From positions 124,001 through 188,000 of the forward strand of contig NZ_BMHE01000001.1 of NCBI RefSeq assembly GCF_014640555.1: DNA of 64,000 nucleotides. Reading direction: 5' to 3'. The notes under the pieces are model-generated. The model saw nothing but the letters and a program-made list of their open reading frames with translations. It was not told the DNA's origin and did not search any database. The position numbers and the translations under genes are program-made. Positions 54,115 through 61,852 of this stretch are shown one piece after another. This stretch comes from Paenibacillus marchantiophytorum (GTDB lineage Bacteria; Bacillota; Bacilli; Paenibacillales; NBRC-103111). The number at the start of each line of letters is the position of its first letter. The first letter of the stretch is position 1.

Positions 54115-55231
54115 TTGCAATAAAGACTTTGAATAGTTCACTCATATGATCACTGAGCAATAATTGCCGAATCGCACGATTTCTTTTGGAAACCTCGCTG
54201 AATGGATTCGGATCGAAGTGATCCTGCAGTTTCTGCAATATCCCCTGTTCTACCAGGAACTCCCGCTGCGTCTGGAGCGTGACATCCGCAAAGCCGCTCT
54301 GGAGTGCCACCTTTTCGATAAAACTAAAGTCTATATGAGCAGTCATGTCTTGTTCTCCTTGATGAATCCATGGATTATCATGAGCTTGATGCTGCCGATA
54401 ACACATGAAAGTACCTTGATAGCGATGAGGAGCATATAGTTCAGCTTCAACATCTCCATAATCAATGACAAGCACACTTCCGCTTTCCATTCGACTAGCA
54501 ATTCCCGCTATCCATGTCTCCGCCTCAAGATTAATCTCGCCGATTTGCCCGTCCAGCCATTGAACTTTACTTTGGGCAAGGAAGTCTAATAGACGTTCCG
54601 AGCGAATGGGACGCCAGAATTCTTGAAATTCCTGCTCTTCGTGGCGCCAATGGACATAAGATTCTTGAAAATCCGAGTTTTTATAGCGAATGCGATGAAC
54701 AGGAAAGGCATCAAGAAGCTCGTTAGCAAGCACGTAGAGCTGCTCCCGAGGTTCTTGGGCAAGCCACTCCTCCGCTTGCGCAAACGTAATATTGGCAGCA
54801 TGATCCTGCAGCGCTGTCCGTTGCAGTTCCCGGTGATAGGCGCTCGATTCAATCAATGTATAGCGGACCCGGTCATACAAGGCAGGGCTAGTGTTTTTTA
54901 TTTCCTCCATAATATGAAGGGCCATCCGGCCAGACCCTCCTCCCCATTCAACAAGGTGAAGGACTCCCTGTTCACTTGAAGCCGAAGCTGCCTGTTTGGT
55001 TATAAAAGCAGCTATCATTTCACCCATTACAGATCCAATGAAGGAGCTCGTATAGAAATCGCCTTGTTTACCTATCTTAGGATTCTCATTGCGATAATAT
55101 CCGTAGGGTTCACTGTATAGGCAAATTGCCATATATTCGCGAAAAGGTATGGCTTTATCATCATTTAAATCCATCGCATCTATGAGAGCATTCACCACTT
55201 CTGGGTGGCCCAACTGTTGTTTCATGTTCAA
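54101..55231 (-). CDS. MidA/NDUFAF7-type SAM-dependent methyltransferase (COG1565)
   Basis: A 376-residue protein of the COG1565/DUF185 family. N-terminal PFREYMAICLYSEPYGYYRN (about 25-44) and GDFYTSS are family hallmarks. The SAM-binding glycine motif is VEWGGGSGRMALHIM (about 94-108); ANELLDAFPVHR (about 165-176) and LVIDYGDVE follow. The mitochondrial relative methylates an arginine of complex I; the bacterial substrate is unknown. TTG at 55231 lies 7 bases after GGAGG; an ATG two codons later is an alternative start. Confidence 0.82.
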   Translation of the reverse strand: MNMKQQLGHPEVVNALIDAMDLNDDKAIPFREYMAICLYSEPYGYYRNENPKIGKQGDFYTSSFIGSVMGEMIAAFITKQAASASSEQGVLHLVEWGGGSGRMALHIMEEIKNTSPALYDRVRYTLIESSAYHRELQRTALQDHAANITFAQAEEWLAQEPREQLYVLANELLDAFPVHRIRYKNSDFQESYVHWRHEEQEFQEFWRPIRSERLLDFLAQSKVQWLDGQIGEINLEAETWIAGIASRMESGSVLVIDYGDVEAELYAPHRYQGTFMCYRQHQAHDNPWIHQGEQDMTAHIDFSFIEKVALQSGFADVTLQTQREFLVEQGILQKLQDHFDPNPFSEVSKRNRAIRQLLLSDHMSELFKVFIATKKR

Positions 55232-55256
55232 AGATCAACCTCCAATTGTTTACTTA

Positions 55257-55285
55257 AAGACAAACCTATAGGAAACCATTATAAT
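55257..55285 (+). promoter_or_regulatory. probable SigA promoter of the 55.3-kb lipoprotein gene
   Basis: AAGACA (55257-55262), a 17-bp spacer and TATAAT (55280-55285), 33 bp upstream of the start. Confidence 0.65.
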
Positions 55286-55318
55286 AAAGTAGGATTATGG
55301 AAGGAGAGACAGAAAAGC

Positions 55319-56284
55319 ATGTCAAAAAAGTGGGTAACTTTAACAGCCGTAACGGCGATCAGCCTTGTTTCGTTGACAGCCTGTACAGACAACACCAAAG
55401 TAAAAGAGGCTTTGGATCAAGCAATTAGCAAGCAAAAAGAAATGACATCGTACACATTCGATGGGGGTACTACGTTATCAATAAGCGATGGTTTGTTGAA
55501 ATCATCCAACCCTTTAACTAATGGCCTATTATCGCTTGTCAAAGAAAGCACGATCGATTGGAAAGGGATCAGCAACGTGGAGCCCCTCCAATTTCAAACT
55601 GACTTGAAAATAACGCCTAAGGGCTCTACATCGCCTTTTGAGATACCAATTCTCATTAAAGATAGCAAATTGTATTTTAATATGCCAGCATTAAATAAGA
55701 CAGCAGATGAGTTCTATGCCATTGATATGCAGCAATTAAGCCAAACTGGCAAAAGCCCTTTATCCCTGGACACTTTGAAAAACACATCGCAATTGTCAAC
55801 ATCGCTTAGCAATCTTGTATTCAGCGGCGTGGATGCCAAATGGTTCAAAGAAGCCAAAGAACCAGCCAAACTGAAGGATGGCTCTTCAGCCAAATCCATC
55901 AGCGTAGAACTCACAAGCAAAAATGAAAAAGAAGTCAATACCGCGCTGCAAGCCAAGCTGCCCGAATTTATTGGCACGCTGCAAACGAACGGCTTCCTCT
56001 CAACCGAACAAGCCGACCAGTTCAAGAAAACTCAGCTCAATGGTCTACAGCTTAAAGCGCCCAGCAAGCTAGTGGTCGCTATCGATGACAAAGGTTTTAT
56101 CCGCGATCAAACAATCGATATCAACTTTACGGTTACAGCGGATGGCAAAGCACAAGATAATCACATCCTGCTTCACCAGAGCTACGAGGCTATTAATCAA
56201 GCATCACCGCTCACCAAAGAAGTGCCCAAAAACGTAAAGAGTTTCAATGATATTCTCAAATTAATCACACCGGCCAAGAAATAG
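55319..56284 (+). CDS. unidentified secreted lipoprotein, possible LolA/LppX-like fold
   Basis: A 321-residue protein with a signal peptide and lipobox LTAC (C21), then alternating beta-rich segments (long amphipathic strands such as LYFNMPALNKTADEFYAIDM, KSISVELTS, KLVVAIDDKGFIRDQTIDINFT). The layout, with paired strands, a helix around 215-245 and a late DKGFIRDQTI strand, resembles LolA/LppX-type hydrophobic-ligand lipoproteins such as DUF6612, but I could not confirm the family. AAGGAGAG precedes the ATG. It has its own promoter and a strong terminator. Confidence 0.75.
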   Translation: MSKKWVTLTAVTAISLVSLTACTDNTKVKEALDQAISKQKEMTSYTFDGGTTLSISDGLLKSSNPLTNGLLSLVKESTIDWKGISNVEPLQFQTDLKITPKGSTSPFEIPILIKDSKLYFNMPALNKTADEFYAIDMQQLSQTGKSPLSLDTLKNTSQLSTSLSNLVFSGVDAKWFKEAKEPAKLKDGSSAKSISVELTSKNEKEVNTALQAKLPEFIGTLQTNGFLSTEQADQFKKTQLNGLQLKAPSKLVVAIDDKGFIRDQTIDINFTVTADGKAQDNHILLHQSYEAINQASPLTKEVPKNVKSFNDILKLITPAKK

Positions 56285-56291
56285 ATGTAAG

Positions 56292-56334
56292 GCAAATACT
56301 TACCTCTTCCCCAGAGGTAAGTATTTTTTTGTGC
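56292..56334 (+). terminator. intrinsic terminator of the lipoprotein gene
   Basis: Perfect 14-bp stem AAATACTTACCTCT / AGAGGTAAGTATTT with a 5-nt loop, then T5. Confidence 0.92.
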
Positions 56335-56384
56335 TTCATTTAATAGAAATATGATAATCTGTTCATAGGGGGAGAATTCGTTCA

Positions 56385-57479
56385 ATGAAATATAAAATCA
56401 TACTTATCCTAATGGCTGCTCTTTTACTTACACAACTCACCATTCCTTTGCATCCTGCACTCGCCGTTGAAACGAGCCCTGCAACGGATGAAGCCAAGGA
56501 ACTCGTGCAGAAAGGACTTACCATTTTCGAGATCGACAAAGAAGTCAGCCGTTTAAATGAACAAGACGCCAAAATGGTTGTTCAAATTGGGCAAAATGAA
56601 CAAGATATCGCCAAGCAGCACAGCAATGTTGAGAGCACTCGCAAACATGCCGGCAAAGTCATGAGAGCTTATTATACTGGAGACCGCGATTCTATCTGGA
56701 TGCTGCTCTTCAGCGTCAGCTCCTTTGCGGATGCGCTGCGGATGTTTGAATATCTGCAAATGATTATCACGAACGATCATCGCGCTTTATCCACTTTTAC
56801 GGACTCATTCAATAAATTAAAGAGCCTCAAGACAGAACTGGAAACCTCGCGAGCTGAGCTTCAGCAGACGAAAGATAAGTTCCTCTTACAGCGCGAACGC
56901 CTCGTAAAGCTCCAAGAGGAATTGGACAAACAATTGGCTGTCAGCGCCCAAGCACAAGTCATCCAGAGCCAAATCAAAAGCTTAAATGAGCAATGGAAGC
57001 AAGAAGGCGTCCCTTTATTCCGCGAGTACTTGAACAGCTTATCTACAGCTTTCCGTGAATTGCCGCAATACGTAACCAACGAAAGTAAATTTATGGACCT
57101 ATCATCCATCAAGAACCCGGTTATCACCATCAGTGATACGGATTTCAATACGTATATTCACACCAAAAATGACCTTCTGAAAAATCTCAATTTCAAATTT
57201 GCTGATGGAAACATCGTTGCCAAAGGCAAAAAAGAGAATATCGAAGTTACTTTGGAAGGCAAGTTTGTGTTGAAAGAAAATCCCGATATGAATGAAGTCC
57301 GCTTCGTTGTGGAGAAGCTTGAATTCAATGGATTTACTCTGCCGGATACCACAATCGAAGATTTCACCAAAGAATTTCAGCTAGGTTTTATTCCCAAGAA
57401 AATAGTCAATTATCTCGATGTTGTTAGCGTCGAAACCAAAAATGGCGTCGCCGTAGTGAAACTTAAACTATCCCTGTAG
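56385..57479 (+). CDS. secreted coiled-coil protein with CwlO/PcsB-like N-domain and lipid-binding-like C-domain
   Basis: A 364-residue protein. Signal peptide 1-27. Residues about 45-205 form a long helical hairpin with the internal segment VMRAYYTGDRDSIWMLLF (92-109) and FEYLQMIITNDHRAL (121-135). This pattern is characteristic of the CwlO/PcsB coiled-coil domain that docks on FtsX. Where those proteins carry a NlpC/P60 or CHAP hydrolase, this one has a beta-rich domain (about 245-364: ITISDTDFNTYI, GNIVAKGKKENIEVTLEGKF, MNEVRFVVEKLEFNGFTLP) that resembles YpmS/LmeA-type (DUF2140/DUF2993) lipid-binding modules. Domain calls are by eye. It precedes a cytosolic gene by 37 bp on the same strand. 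Confidence 0.7.
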   Translation: MKYKIILILMAALLLTQLTIPLHPALAVETSPATDEAKELVQKGLTIFEIDKEVSRLNEQDAKMVVQIGQNEQDIAKQHSNVESTRKHAGKVMRAYYTGDRDSIWMLLFSVSSFADALRMFEYLQMIITNDHRALSTFTDSFNKLKSLKTELETSRAELQQTKDKFLLQRERLVKLQEELDKQLAVSAQAQVIQSQIKSLNEQWKQEGVPLFREYLNSLSTAFRELPQYVTNESKFMDLSSIKNPVITISDTDFNTYIHTKNDLLKNLNFKFADGNIVAKGKKENIEVTLEGKFVLKENPDMNEVRFVVEKLEFNGFTLPDTTIEDFTKEFQLGFIPKKIVNYLDVVSVETKNGVAVVKLKLSL

Positions 57480-57516
57480 ACTAGCAGTGGATGCTAATGT
57501 AAAGTGAGGACTTCCC

Positions 57517-58008
57517 ATGGAATCAAAAATTGGCTTGTTAATCGATTTGCCGGAAAGCAAGCTGCCCGGTTTGTATGCACAGATTACCAAAGCGCTCGCT
57601 GGCAGCATGGCATTATTCGATCACGACAACGAGATGTTGATCGTCAGTAATAAGGAACAACGAATAGCCGTATTGGCTGTTATCAAGGAGTTGGGCATCG
57701 AAGCGGATCTTATGGATCTTCGTCTGCTGCCACCTGATGCTGAGCTAACAGATCTCTTCAGCGATTACGGATTTACAAGCCACGCCGAGAACGACTACCT
57801 CTACGATAAATTAGTCGTTTCCTTCCGTTTTGCTCCAGGCAGCCCCCAGGCCGAAGTTGATCAAGCAGCTCTTCAGATGGAAGAGCACCTGCTCGCTCAG
57901 TACCAAGATGATGAAAACCGCGAAGTCTTTATCGCGGATCGGCAACTCGGAGAATTGATGCACGGTATCGCCAAGGCTTACCGCTGCCGCATCGAAATGC
58001 TTTCCTGA
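57517..58008 (+). CDS. unidentified cytosolic protein
   Basis: A 163-residue acidic protein with no signal peptide or membrane segment. Predicted alternating strand and helix pattern in the first 70 residues (IGLLIDLPESKLPGLYAQITKAL, LFDHDNEMLIVSNKEQRIAVLAVIKELGI). I recognise no family. GTGAGGA precedes the ATG. It follows the secreted coiled-coil gene by 37 bp and is probably its operon partner. Confidence 0.72.
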   Translation: MESKIGLLIDLPESKLPGLYAQITKALAGSMALFDHDNEMLIVSNKEQRIAVLAVIKELGIEADLMDLRLLPPDAELTDLFSDYGFTSHAENDYLYDKLVVSFRFAPGSPQAEVDQAALQMEEHLLAQYQDDENREVFIADRQLGELMHGIAKAYRCRIEMLS

Positions 58009-58328
58009 CAAAGAAAAAACGGCTTCGCCGCCCCGAGAGATCAGCCTACTAGTAGCGACAAAACCTGTTAAGGGAACTAGAGGACGCTATATAGGCAAAT
58101 AGCTGGCACGCTATGGTATTAGCGGAACTACAGGGTCTTATTTCCACGAAAAACGCTGAATTTGCCTTGAAACAGCAAAATAGCGGACTGAAGTTCCCTC
58201 ACCCCCGCGATATGGATACTTTTGGCTAGAATAGCGGACTGTAGTTCCCTCTGTTCACTCCAAAACATATAAACTCTTTATTCCAAAAAAATCCCTCACC
58301 CCGCTTCCGGGATGAGGGATTTCTTATT
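58009..58328. repeat. intergenic region with inverted copies of a short repeat
   Basis: Two near-identical copies of AATAGCGGACTGnAGTTCCCTC at 58179-58200 and 58230-58251 (51 bp apart) face two diverged copies in the opposite orientation at about 58069-58091 (AAGGGAACTAGAGGACGCTAT) and 58118-58142 (AGCGGAACTACAGGGTCTT). No gene seen. A bidirectional terminator ends the region. Confidence 0.7.
58285..58326. terminator. bidirectional terminator before ylaK
   Basis: AAATCCCTCACCCCG / CGGGATGAGGGATTT with flanking A and T runs. Confidence 0.88.
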
Positions 58329-59660
58329 TCAAAGCAAATCGGCTGCTAACTGCGCCAGATGTGAACGTTCACCACGTTCGAGCGTGATATGTCCGCTGAT
58401 GCCTTCTTGCTTAAATCGTTCCACAACATAAGTCAGACCATTGCTGGAAGCATCCAAATATGGATGGTCAATTTGGTCAGGGTCGCCTAGGAGAACGATT
58501 TTACTGCCTTCCCCCACACGTGAAACAATTGTTTTCACTTCGTGTTTGGATAAGTTCTGGGCTTCATCAATGATAATGAATTGCCCAGGGATGGAACGTC
58601 CGCGAATGTACGTCAAGGCCTCAACTTGGATACTACCGAGTCCGGCAAGTATTTTCTCAATGTCTCCCGGTTTTTTGGTGTCGAACAAGTACTCCAAATT
58701 ATCGTAGATCGGCTGCATCCATGGCCGCAGCTTTTCATCTTTTTCACCAGGCAGGTAACCAATATCTTTCCCCATCGGTACAACAGGCCGAGCAATCAAC
58801 AACTTCTTGTACTTGCGATCATCCTCAATCTTCATAAGGCCCGCGGCTAATGTCAGCAGCGTCTTACCTGTACCCGCTTTCCCAGTCAGGGTGACGAGCG
58901 GGATATCGTCATTGAGCAGGAGCTCAAGAGCCATACGTTGCTGCGCATTGCGCGCGGCAATTCCCCAAATGGGATCATTGCTCATAAAGAGCGGTTCCAG
59001 TTTTTTGGCATCCGTAGTCACTTTCAGCAAAGCTGACTTGGAAGATCCAAGCTCATCCCGCAGAATAACAAATTCATTAGGATGCAGCATGTATCCCAGA
59101 TTAAGCGAGGTAACCGTCAAGAAACGGTAGGAATAGAATTCATCAATGACAGAAGGATGTACGAAAAGGGTGATGTAACCGGTGTACATATCCGTTTGCG
59201 CCACAATGCGATCTGTTAAGTAGTCCTGTGCAGGAATACCGAGAACATCCGCTTTAATGCGTACTAATGTATCTTTACTTACGATCACAACCGGTCTAGG
59301 AACTTCATTCTCCTGCTCTTCCAAATGATAGTTGAGCGCGACCGCCAGGATTCGATTATCATTCGTTAATTCCGCAAATGTATCTTGCAGCTTCGCAAAG
59401 CTGCGATGATTGAGCTCCACTTTGATGCTGCCGCCATGTTCGAGCGTGATCCCATCGGATAAACTCCCCTTGGTTCTGAGACCGTCAAGCAATCTCGACA
59501 CATGTCTGGCATTACGGCCAATTTCCTCCGCATTTCGTTTCTTCGAATCGATTTCCTCCAACACCACGGCGGGTATGACTACTTCGTTGTCTTCAAATGC
59601 GAATAAAGCATTAGGGTCCTGAAGCAGCACATTGGTATCTAACACGTAAATTTTTTTCAT
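58329..59660 (-). CDS. ylaK: PIN-PhoH family ATPase (YlaK type)
   Basis: A 443-residue fusion of an N-terminal PIN RNase domain (YVLDTNVLLQDPNAL at 5-19, with acidic residues D8 and E36) and a C-terminal PhoH ATPase (Walker A LTGKAGTGKTLL near 255-266; Walker B FIIIDEAQN near 367-375; LLGDPDQID). PhoH2-type proteins act as RNA helicase/RNases. ATG at 59660 follows GGGAGGGG; a 26-codon upstream extension lacks a site. Next to ylaJ, as in B. subtilis, but the two genes are divergent here. Confidence 0.93.
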   Translation of the reverse strand: MKKIYVLDTNVLLQDPNALFAFEDNEVVIPAVVLEEIDSKKRNAEEIGRNARHVSRLLDGLRTKGSLSDGITLEHGGSIKVELNHRSFAKLQDTFAELTNDNRILAVALNYHLEEQENEVPRPVVIVSKDTLVRIKADVLGIPAQDYLTDRIVAQTDMYTGYITLFVHPSVIDEFYSYRFLTVTSLNLGYMLHPNEFVILRDELGSSKSALLKVTTDAKKLEPLFMSNDPIWGIAARNAQQRMALELLLNDDIPLVTLTGKAGTGKTLLTLAAGLMKIEDDRKYKKLLIARPVVPMGKDIGYLPGEKDEKLRPWMQPIYDNLEYLFDTKKPGDIEKILAGLGSIQVEALTYIRGRSIPGQFIIIDEAQNLSKHEVKTIVSRVGEGSKIVLLGDPDQIDHPYLDASSNGLTYVVERFKQEGISGHITLERGERSHLAQLAADLL

Positions 59661-59772
59661 TGGTGTGTCCCCTCCCAGATTTGGCGTTAGATCATTGGTT
59701 ATATTTGATGATACATACAACCTAGCTGCGCAGGACAAACTAAACGCGAGATTGAGGAAAGGATCGATTCTA

Positions 59773-60318
59773 GTGAGACTATTGTGCGTATTTGTGTTGG
59801 TACTGACCCTCGCGGTTGGCTGTAGTCAAGCGCCGAAAAGTGGTGCCCCCTCTCAAGATCCGAATCAAAGACAAGTGAAAGTACAACAGATCGCTCCACA
59901 AAAGCTCGAGATCAAAGATTCGAAAGCTGTTGCGCAGCGTTTGGAGCAGCTAGCCACCAGTATCCCTATGGTTGAGAGCGCGCATTGTGTTGTCTTCGGC
60001 AATACGGCAGTCGTGGGCATTAATATCAAGAAGGACTTGGATCGTGCCAAAGTGGGAACGGTCAAATACTCCGTTGCTGAGGCCCTCAAGAAAGACCCTT
60101 ATGGTGTCAATGCGATCGTTACAGCCGATTTGGACTTAGACCAACGTCTGCGCAACATTCGGGATAACATCCAAGCAGGAAGACCAATTACCGGATTCGC
60201 TGAGCAAATGGCTGATATCGTAGGCCGTGTGATGCCACAGCTGCCGCGCGATATTCGCAATCCAACCCGTAATCAAGGACCTAATGACGCGAATACAACA
60301 GGTAATCCTACCCCTTAA
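59773..60318 (+). CDS. ylaJ: YhcN/YlaJ-family sporulation lipoprotein
   Basis: A 181-residue lipoprotein with signal peptide and lipobox LAVGC (C18), then a Pro/Gln-rich linker and the YhcN/YlaJ domain (about 55-145: RLEQLATSIPMVESAHCVVFGNTAVVGINIKKDLD). Members are spore-coat or inner-membrane-associated lipoproteins involved in germination or outgrowth. GTG at 59773 has GAGGAAAGG upstream; the longer frame starting at 59665 would place the signal peptide internally. Divergent from ylaK. Confidence 0.88.
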   Translation: MRLLCVFVLVLTLAVGCSQAPKSGAPSQDPNQRQVKVQQIAPQKLEIKDSKAVAQRLEQLATSIPMVESAHCVVFGNTAVVGINIKKDLDRAKVGTVKYSVAEALKKDPYGVNAIVTADLDLDQRLRNIRDNIQAGRPITGFAEQMADIVGRVMPQLPRDIRNPTRNQGPNDANTTGNPTP

Positions 60319-60333
60319 TTCGCGGAAAGATAA

Positions 60334-60378
60334 CAAAAAGCCTGACTGCAAACATGCAGATCTAGGCTTTTTTTATCG
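60334..60378. terminator. bidirectional terminator between ylaJ and the 48-residue gene
   Basis: AAAAAGCCT (60335-60343) with AGGCTTTTT (60364-60372), inner CTGCA-AACA-TGCAG. T runs on both strands. The minus-strand small gene ends inside the stem. Confidence 0.88.
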
Positions 60379-60508
60379 CACCAAAAACTTGGCCGGGTGT
60401 AGACACGTTGACTCGGCTTACGCAAGTTTTCTCATATTCAGCTGTCATGATCATGAAGCGGGCGCGTACAATCATTTGCTCCGGTAGAGCTGGGATGTGT
60501 TCAGCCAT
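60362..60508 (-). CDS. small conserved-looking protein, 48 residues
   Basis: An open frame of 48 codons (MAEHIPALPEQ ... GAIKKA). AGGAGG lies 10 bases before the ATG and an extended -10 promoter (TGC-TATACT, 60557-60565) about 50 bp upstream. It stops inside the intrinsic terminator. That makes a complete transcription unit. The peptide is soluble, with a central VRARFMIMTAEYEKTCVSRV segment that looks like an amphipathic strand/helix, and a single cysteine. I recognise no family. It lies in the ylaI position of the B. subtilis yla block but lacks the YlaI zinc-ribbon cysteines. Confidence 0.65.
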   Translation of the reverse strand: MAEHIPALPEQMIVRARFMIMTAEYEKTCVSRVNVSTPGQVFGAIKKA

Positions 60509-60556
60509 ATCGATTGCGCCTCCTACTAGGTGGTTGAAAACGCTGCTTACACTTAC

Positions 60557-60565
60557 AGTATAGCA
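60557..60565 (-). promoter_or_regulatory. extended -10 promoter of the 48-residue gene
   Basis: Minus strand TGCTATACT (60557-60565). No good -35 hexamer at 17 bp. Confidence 0.5.
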
Positions 60566-60684
60566 TAGCCGGTGGCAAGCGTTCCACCTTTATGTATCTA
60601 TTTTCAATGCATCGAAACACTCCTTTAATTACCAGATATACCTTATTGTACGTCTGATTCAAAAAGTTATGAGTCATTGTCCAC

Positions 60685-60978
60685 TTATTGATTATTGTAT
60701 ATGGGATTTGAATTAATATCATCCAACAGCTTTTCTGCCGCTTCTCGTTCGAAGCTCTGTGTATGGCTGGCGCCTTCCCGTTCAAAGGCAATGTGAATTT
60801 TTCTGCGATCTTCTTCATTTATAAATTGAATTTGACGAACCCCATGATCTTCGCGCAAAATAAGCGCAAAAAAATCCAGGGTTTCTTTGGCTGCTTCATC
60901 ATCAGGTCTTGCTTCATGAACGATATGCATTTGCAGCCAATTAAAGAATGTATCTTGGAGATTCAATTCAAACTCCAT
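60685..60978 (-). CDS. unidentified 97-residue acidic protein
   Basis: A 97-residue cytosolic protein (FELNLQDTFFNWLQMHIVHEARPDDEAAKETLDFFALILREDHGV), mostly helix followed by a short strand pair (VRQIQFINEEDRRKIHIAFERE). No family recognised. Its ATG overlaps the end of the next gene upstream by 11 bp, and its ribosome site would be AGAGAGG immediately before the ATG, so it is probably translated by coupling. Confidence 0.65.
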   Translation of the reverse strand: MEFELNLQDTFFNWLQMHIVHEARPDDEAAKETLDFFALILREDHGVRQIQFINEEDRRKIHIAFEREGASHTQSFEREAAEKLLDDINSNPIYNNQ

Positions 60979-61408
60979 CCTCTCTGAGTAAAATAACGTC
61001 GCAACCAGATTCCAGCCATTGCAGCCACAGCTGCCTCCATTGCGCTTGGGGAGCCAGCTTGTCCGAACTGTCCTCTTCCTCTATGGCATTCACCAAATCC
61101 CAAACTTCCTGACGCCCAAGGAGACGGTCCAGAAAGGCCTCAGCACAGTGAGACAAGTGATAAGGATCACCATTGAAGACAACATCTTCAGAGTCCGACA
61201 AATCGAGCTCTATGAGGTCTGATCCACATACGTCCTCATCATCACTCAGTAGGAGACTAGCTTTATACATAGGCAGCAGCCTCGGATGCTTCTCCTGTGC
61301 TTGGGCTCGGAGAACCTCCAAGTCAGCAAGCGGCTTGCACTCCATGCGATCAGCACCTAAGACCAAAGGAGAATAGCTCTTAATCGGCGTTAACCAAAAT
61401 CGCGTCAT
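60968..61408 (-). CDS. unidentified 146-residue acidic protein
   Basis: A 146-residue acidic cytosolic protein with conserved-looking segments FWLTPIKSYSPLVLGADRMECKPL near the N-terminus and QAQWRQLWLQWLESGCDVILLRE at the C-terminus. No domain recognised. GGAGG lies 5 bases before the ATG. It overlaps the 97-residue gene by 11 bp, forming a two-gene unit downstream of ylaH; such pairs often act together, but no function can be inferred. Confidence 0.7.
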   Translation of the reverse strand: MTRFWLTPIKSYSPLVLGADRMECKPLADLEVLRAQAQEKHPRLLPMYKASLLLSDDEDVCGSDLIELDLSDSEDVVFNGDPYHLSHCAEAFLDRLLGRQEVWDLVNAIEEEDSSDKLAPQAQWRQLWLQWLESGCDVILLREDGV

Positions 61409-61432
61409 ATATGCCTCCAGGACTAGAATCGA

Positions 61433-61717
61433 TTACGTCGGCCGATTCCCGCTTCTTTTCTCAAAAAAGTATCGAATCCGCACTAGAAACATCAATGAAA
61501 TGGCTACTGTTAAGCATAGAACGATCGGTAAACCAACTAATTGAAAACCAAGCAGCATAATAGAACCGATAGCCATCAATACATAAATTAACGCAGTTTT
61601 GAGTATTGGCAATTTGCGTGTGCGGAAAACTTTGTTATACACATAGGACATGAATATAAAGATTAACAAATACGTGATGTAAATGTGATTGCCAAACCAT
61701 TCGTTTATTACGCTCAC
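61433..61717 (-). CDS. ylaH: YlaH-like membrane protein
   Basis: A 94-residue protein with three hydrophobic segments (about 13-30, 39-58, 60-82) and the YlaH-family pattern NEWFGNHIYITYLLIFIF and RTRKLPILKTALIYVLMAIGS. It is next to typA as in B. subtilis. GTG start at 61717 with a weak GGAGTG site. Function unknown. Confidence 0.82.
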   Translation of the reverse strand: MSVINEWFGNHIYITYLLIFIFMSYVYNKVFRTRKLPILKTALIYVLMAIGSIMLLGFQLVGLPIVLCLTVAISLMFLVRIRYFFEKRSGNRPT

Positions 61718-61788
61718 CGAACATACACTCCGTTTCTTGATTTAGATAGGTTTTAGATAGATTTAACCTTTATTATCGCTTATTCGCC

Positions 61789-61833
61789 CAAAAAAATAAA
61801 GGGAAATGCAGCACAATGGCTGACATTTCCCCT
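61789..61833 (-). terminator. intrinsic terminator of typA
   Basis: Minus strand GGGAAATG (61824-61831) pairs with CATTTCCC (61801-61808), then TTTATTTTTTT. Confidence 0.85.
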
Positions 61834-61852
61834 TTTAAGAAAACTTTGTGAA

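Noticed and set aside
60501..60818. 105-codon minus-strand frame overlapping the 48-residue gene
   Set aside because: It overlaps the end of the 97-residue gene and the promoter and start of the small gene, has no ribosome site and is basic low-quality sequence.
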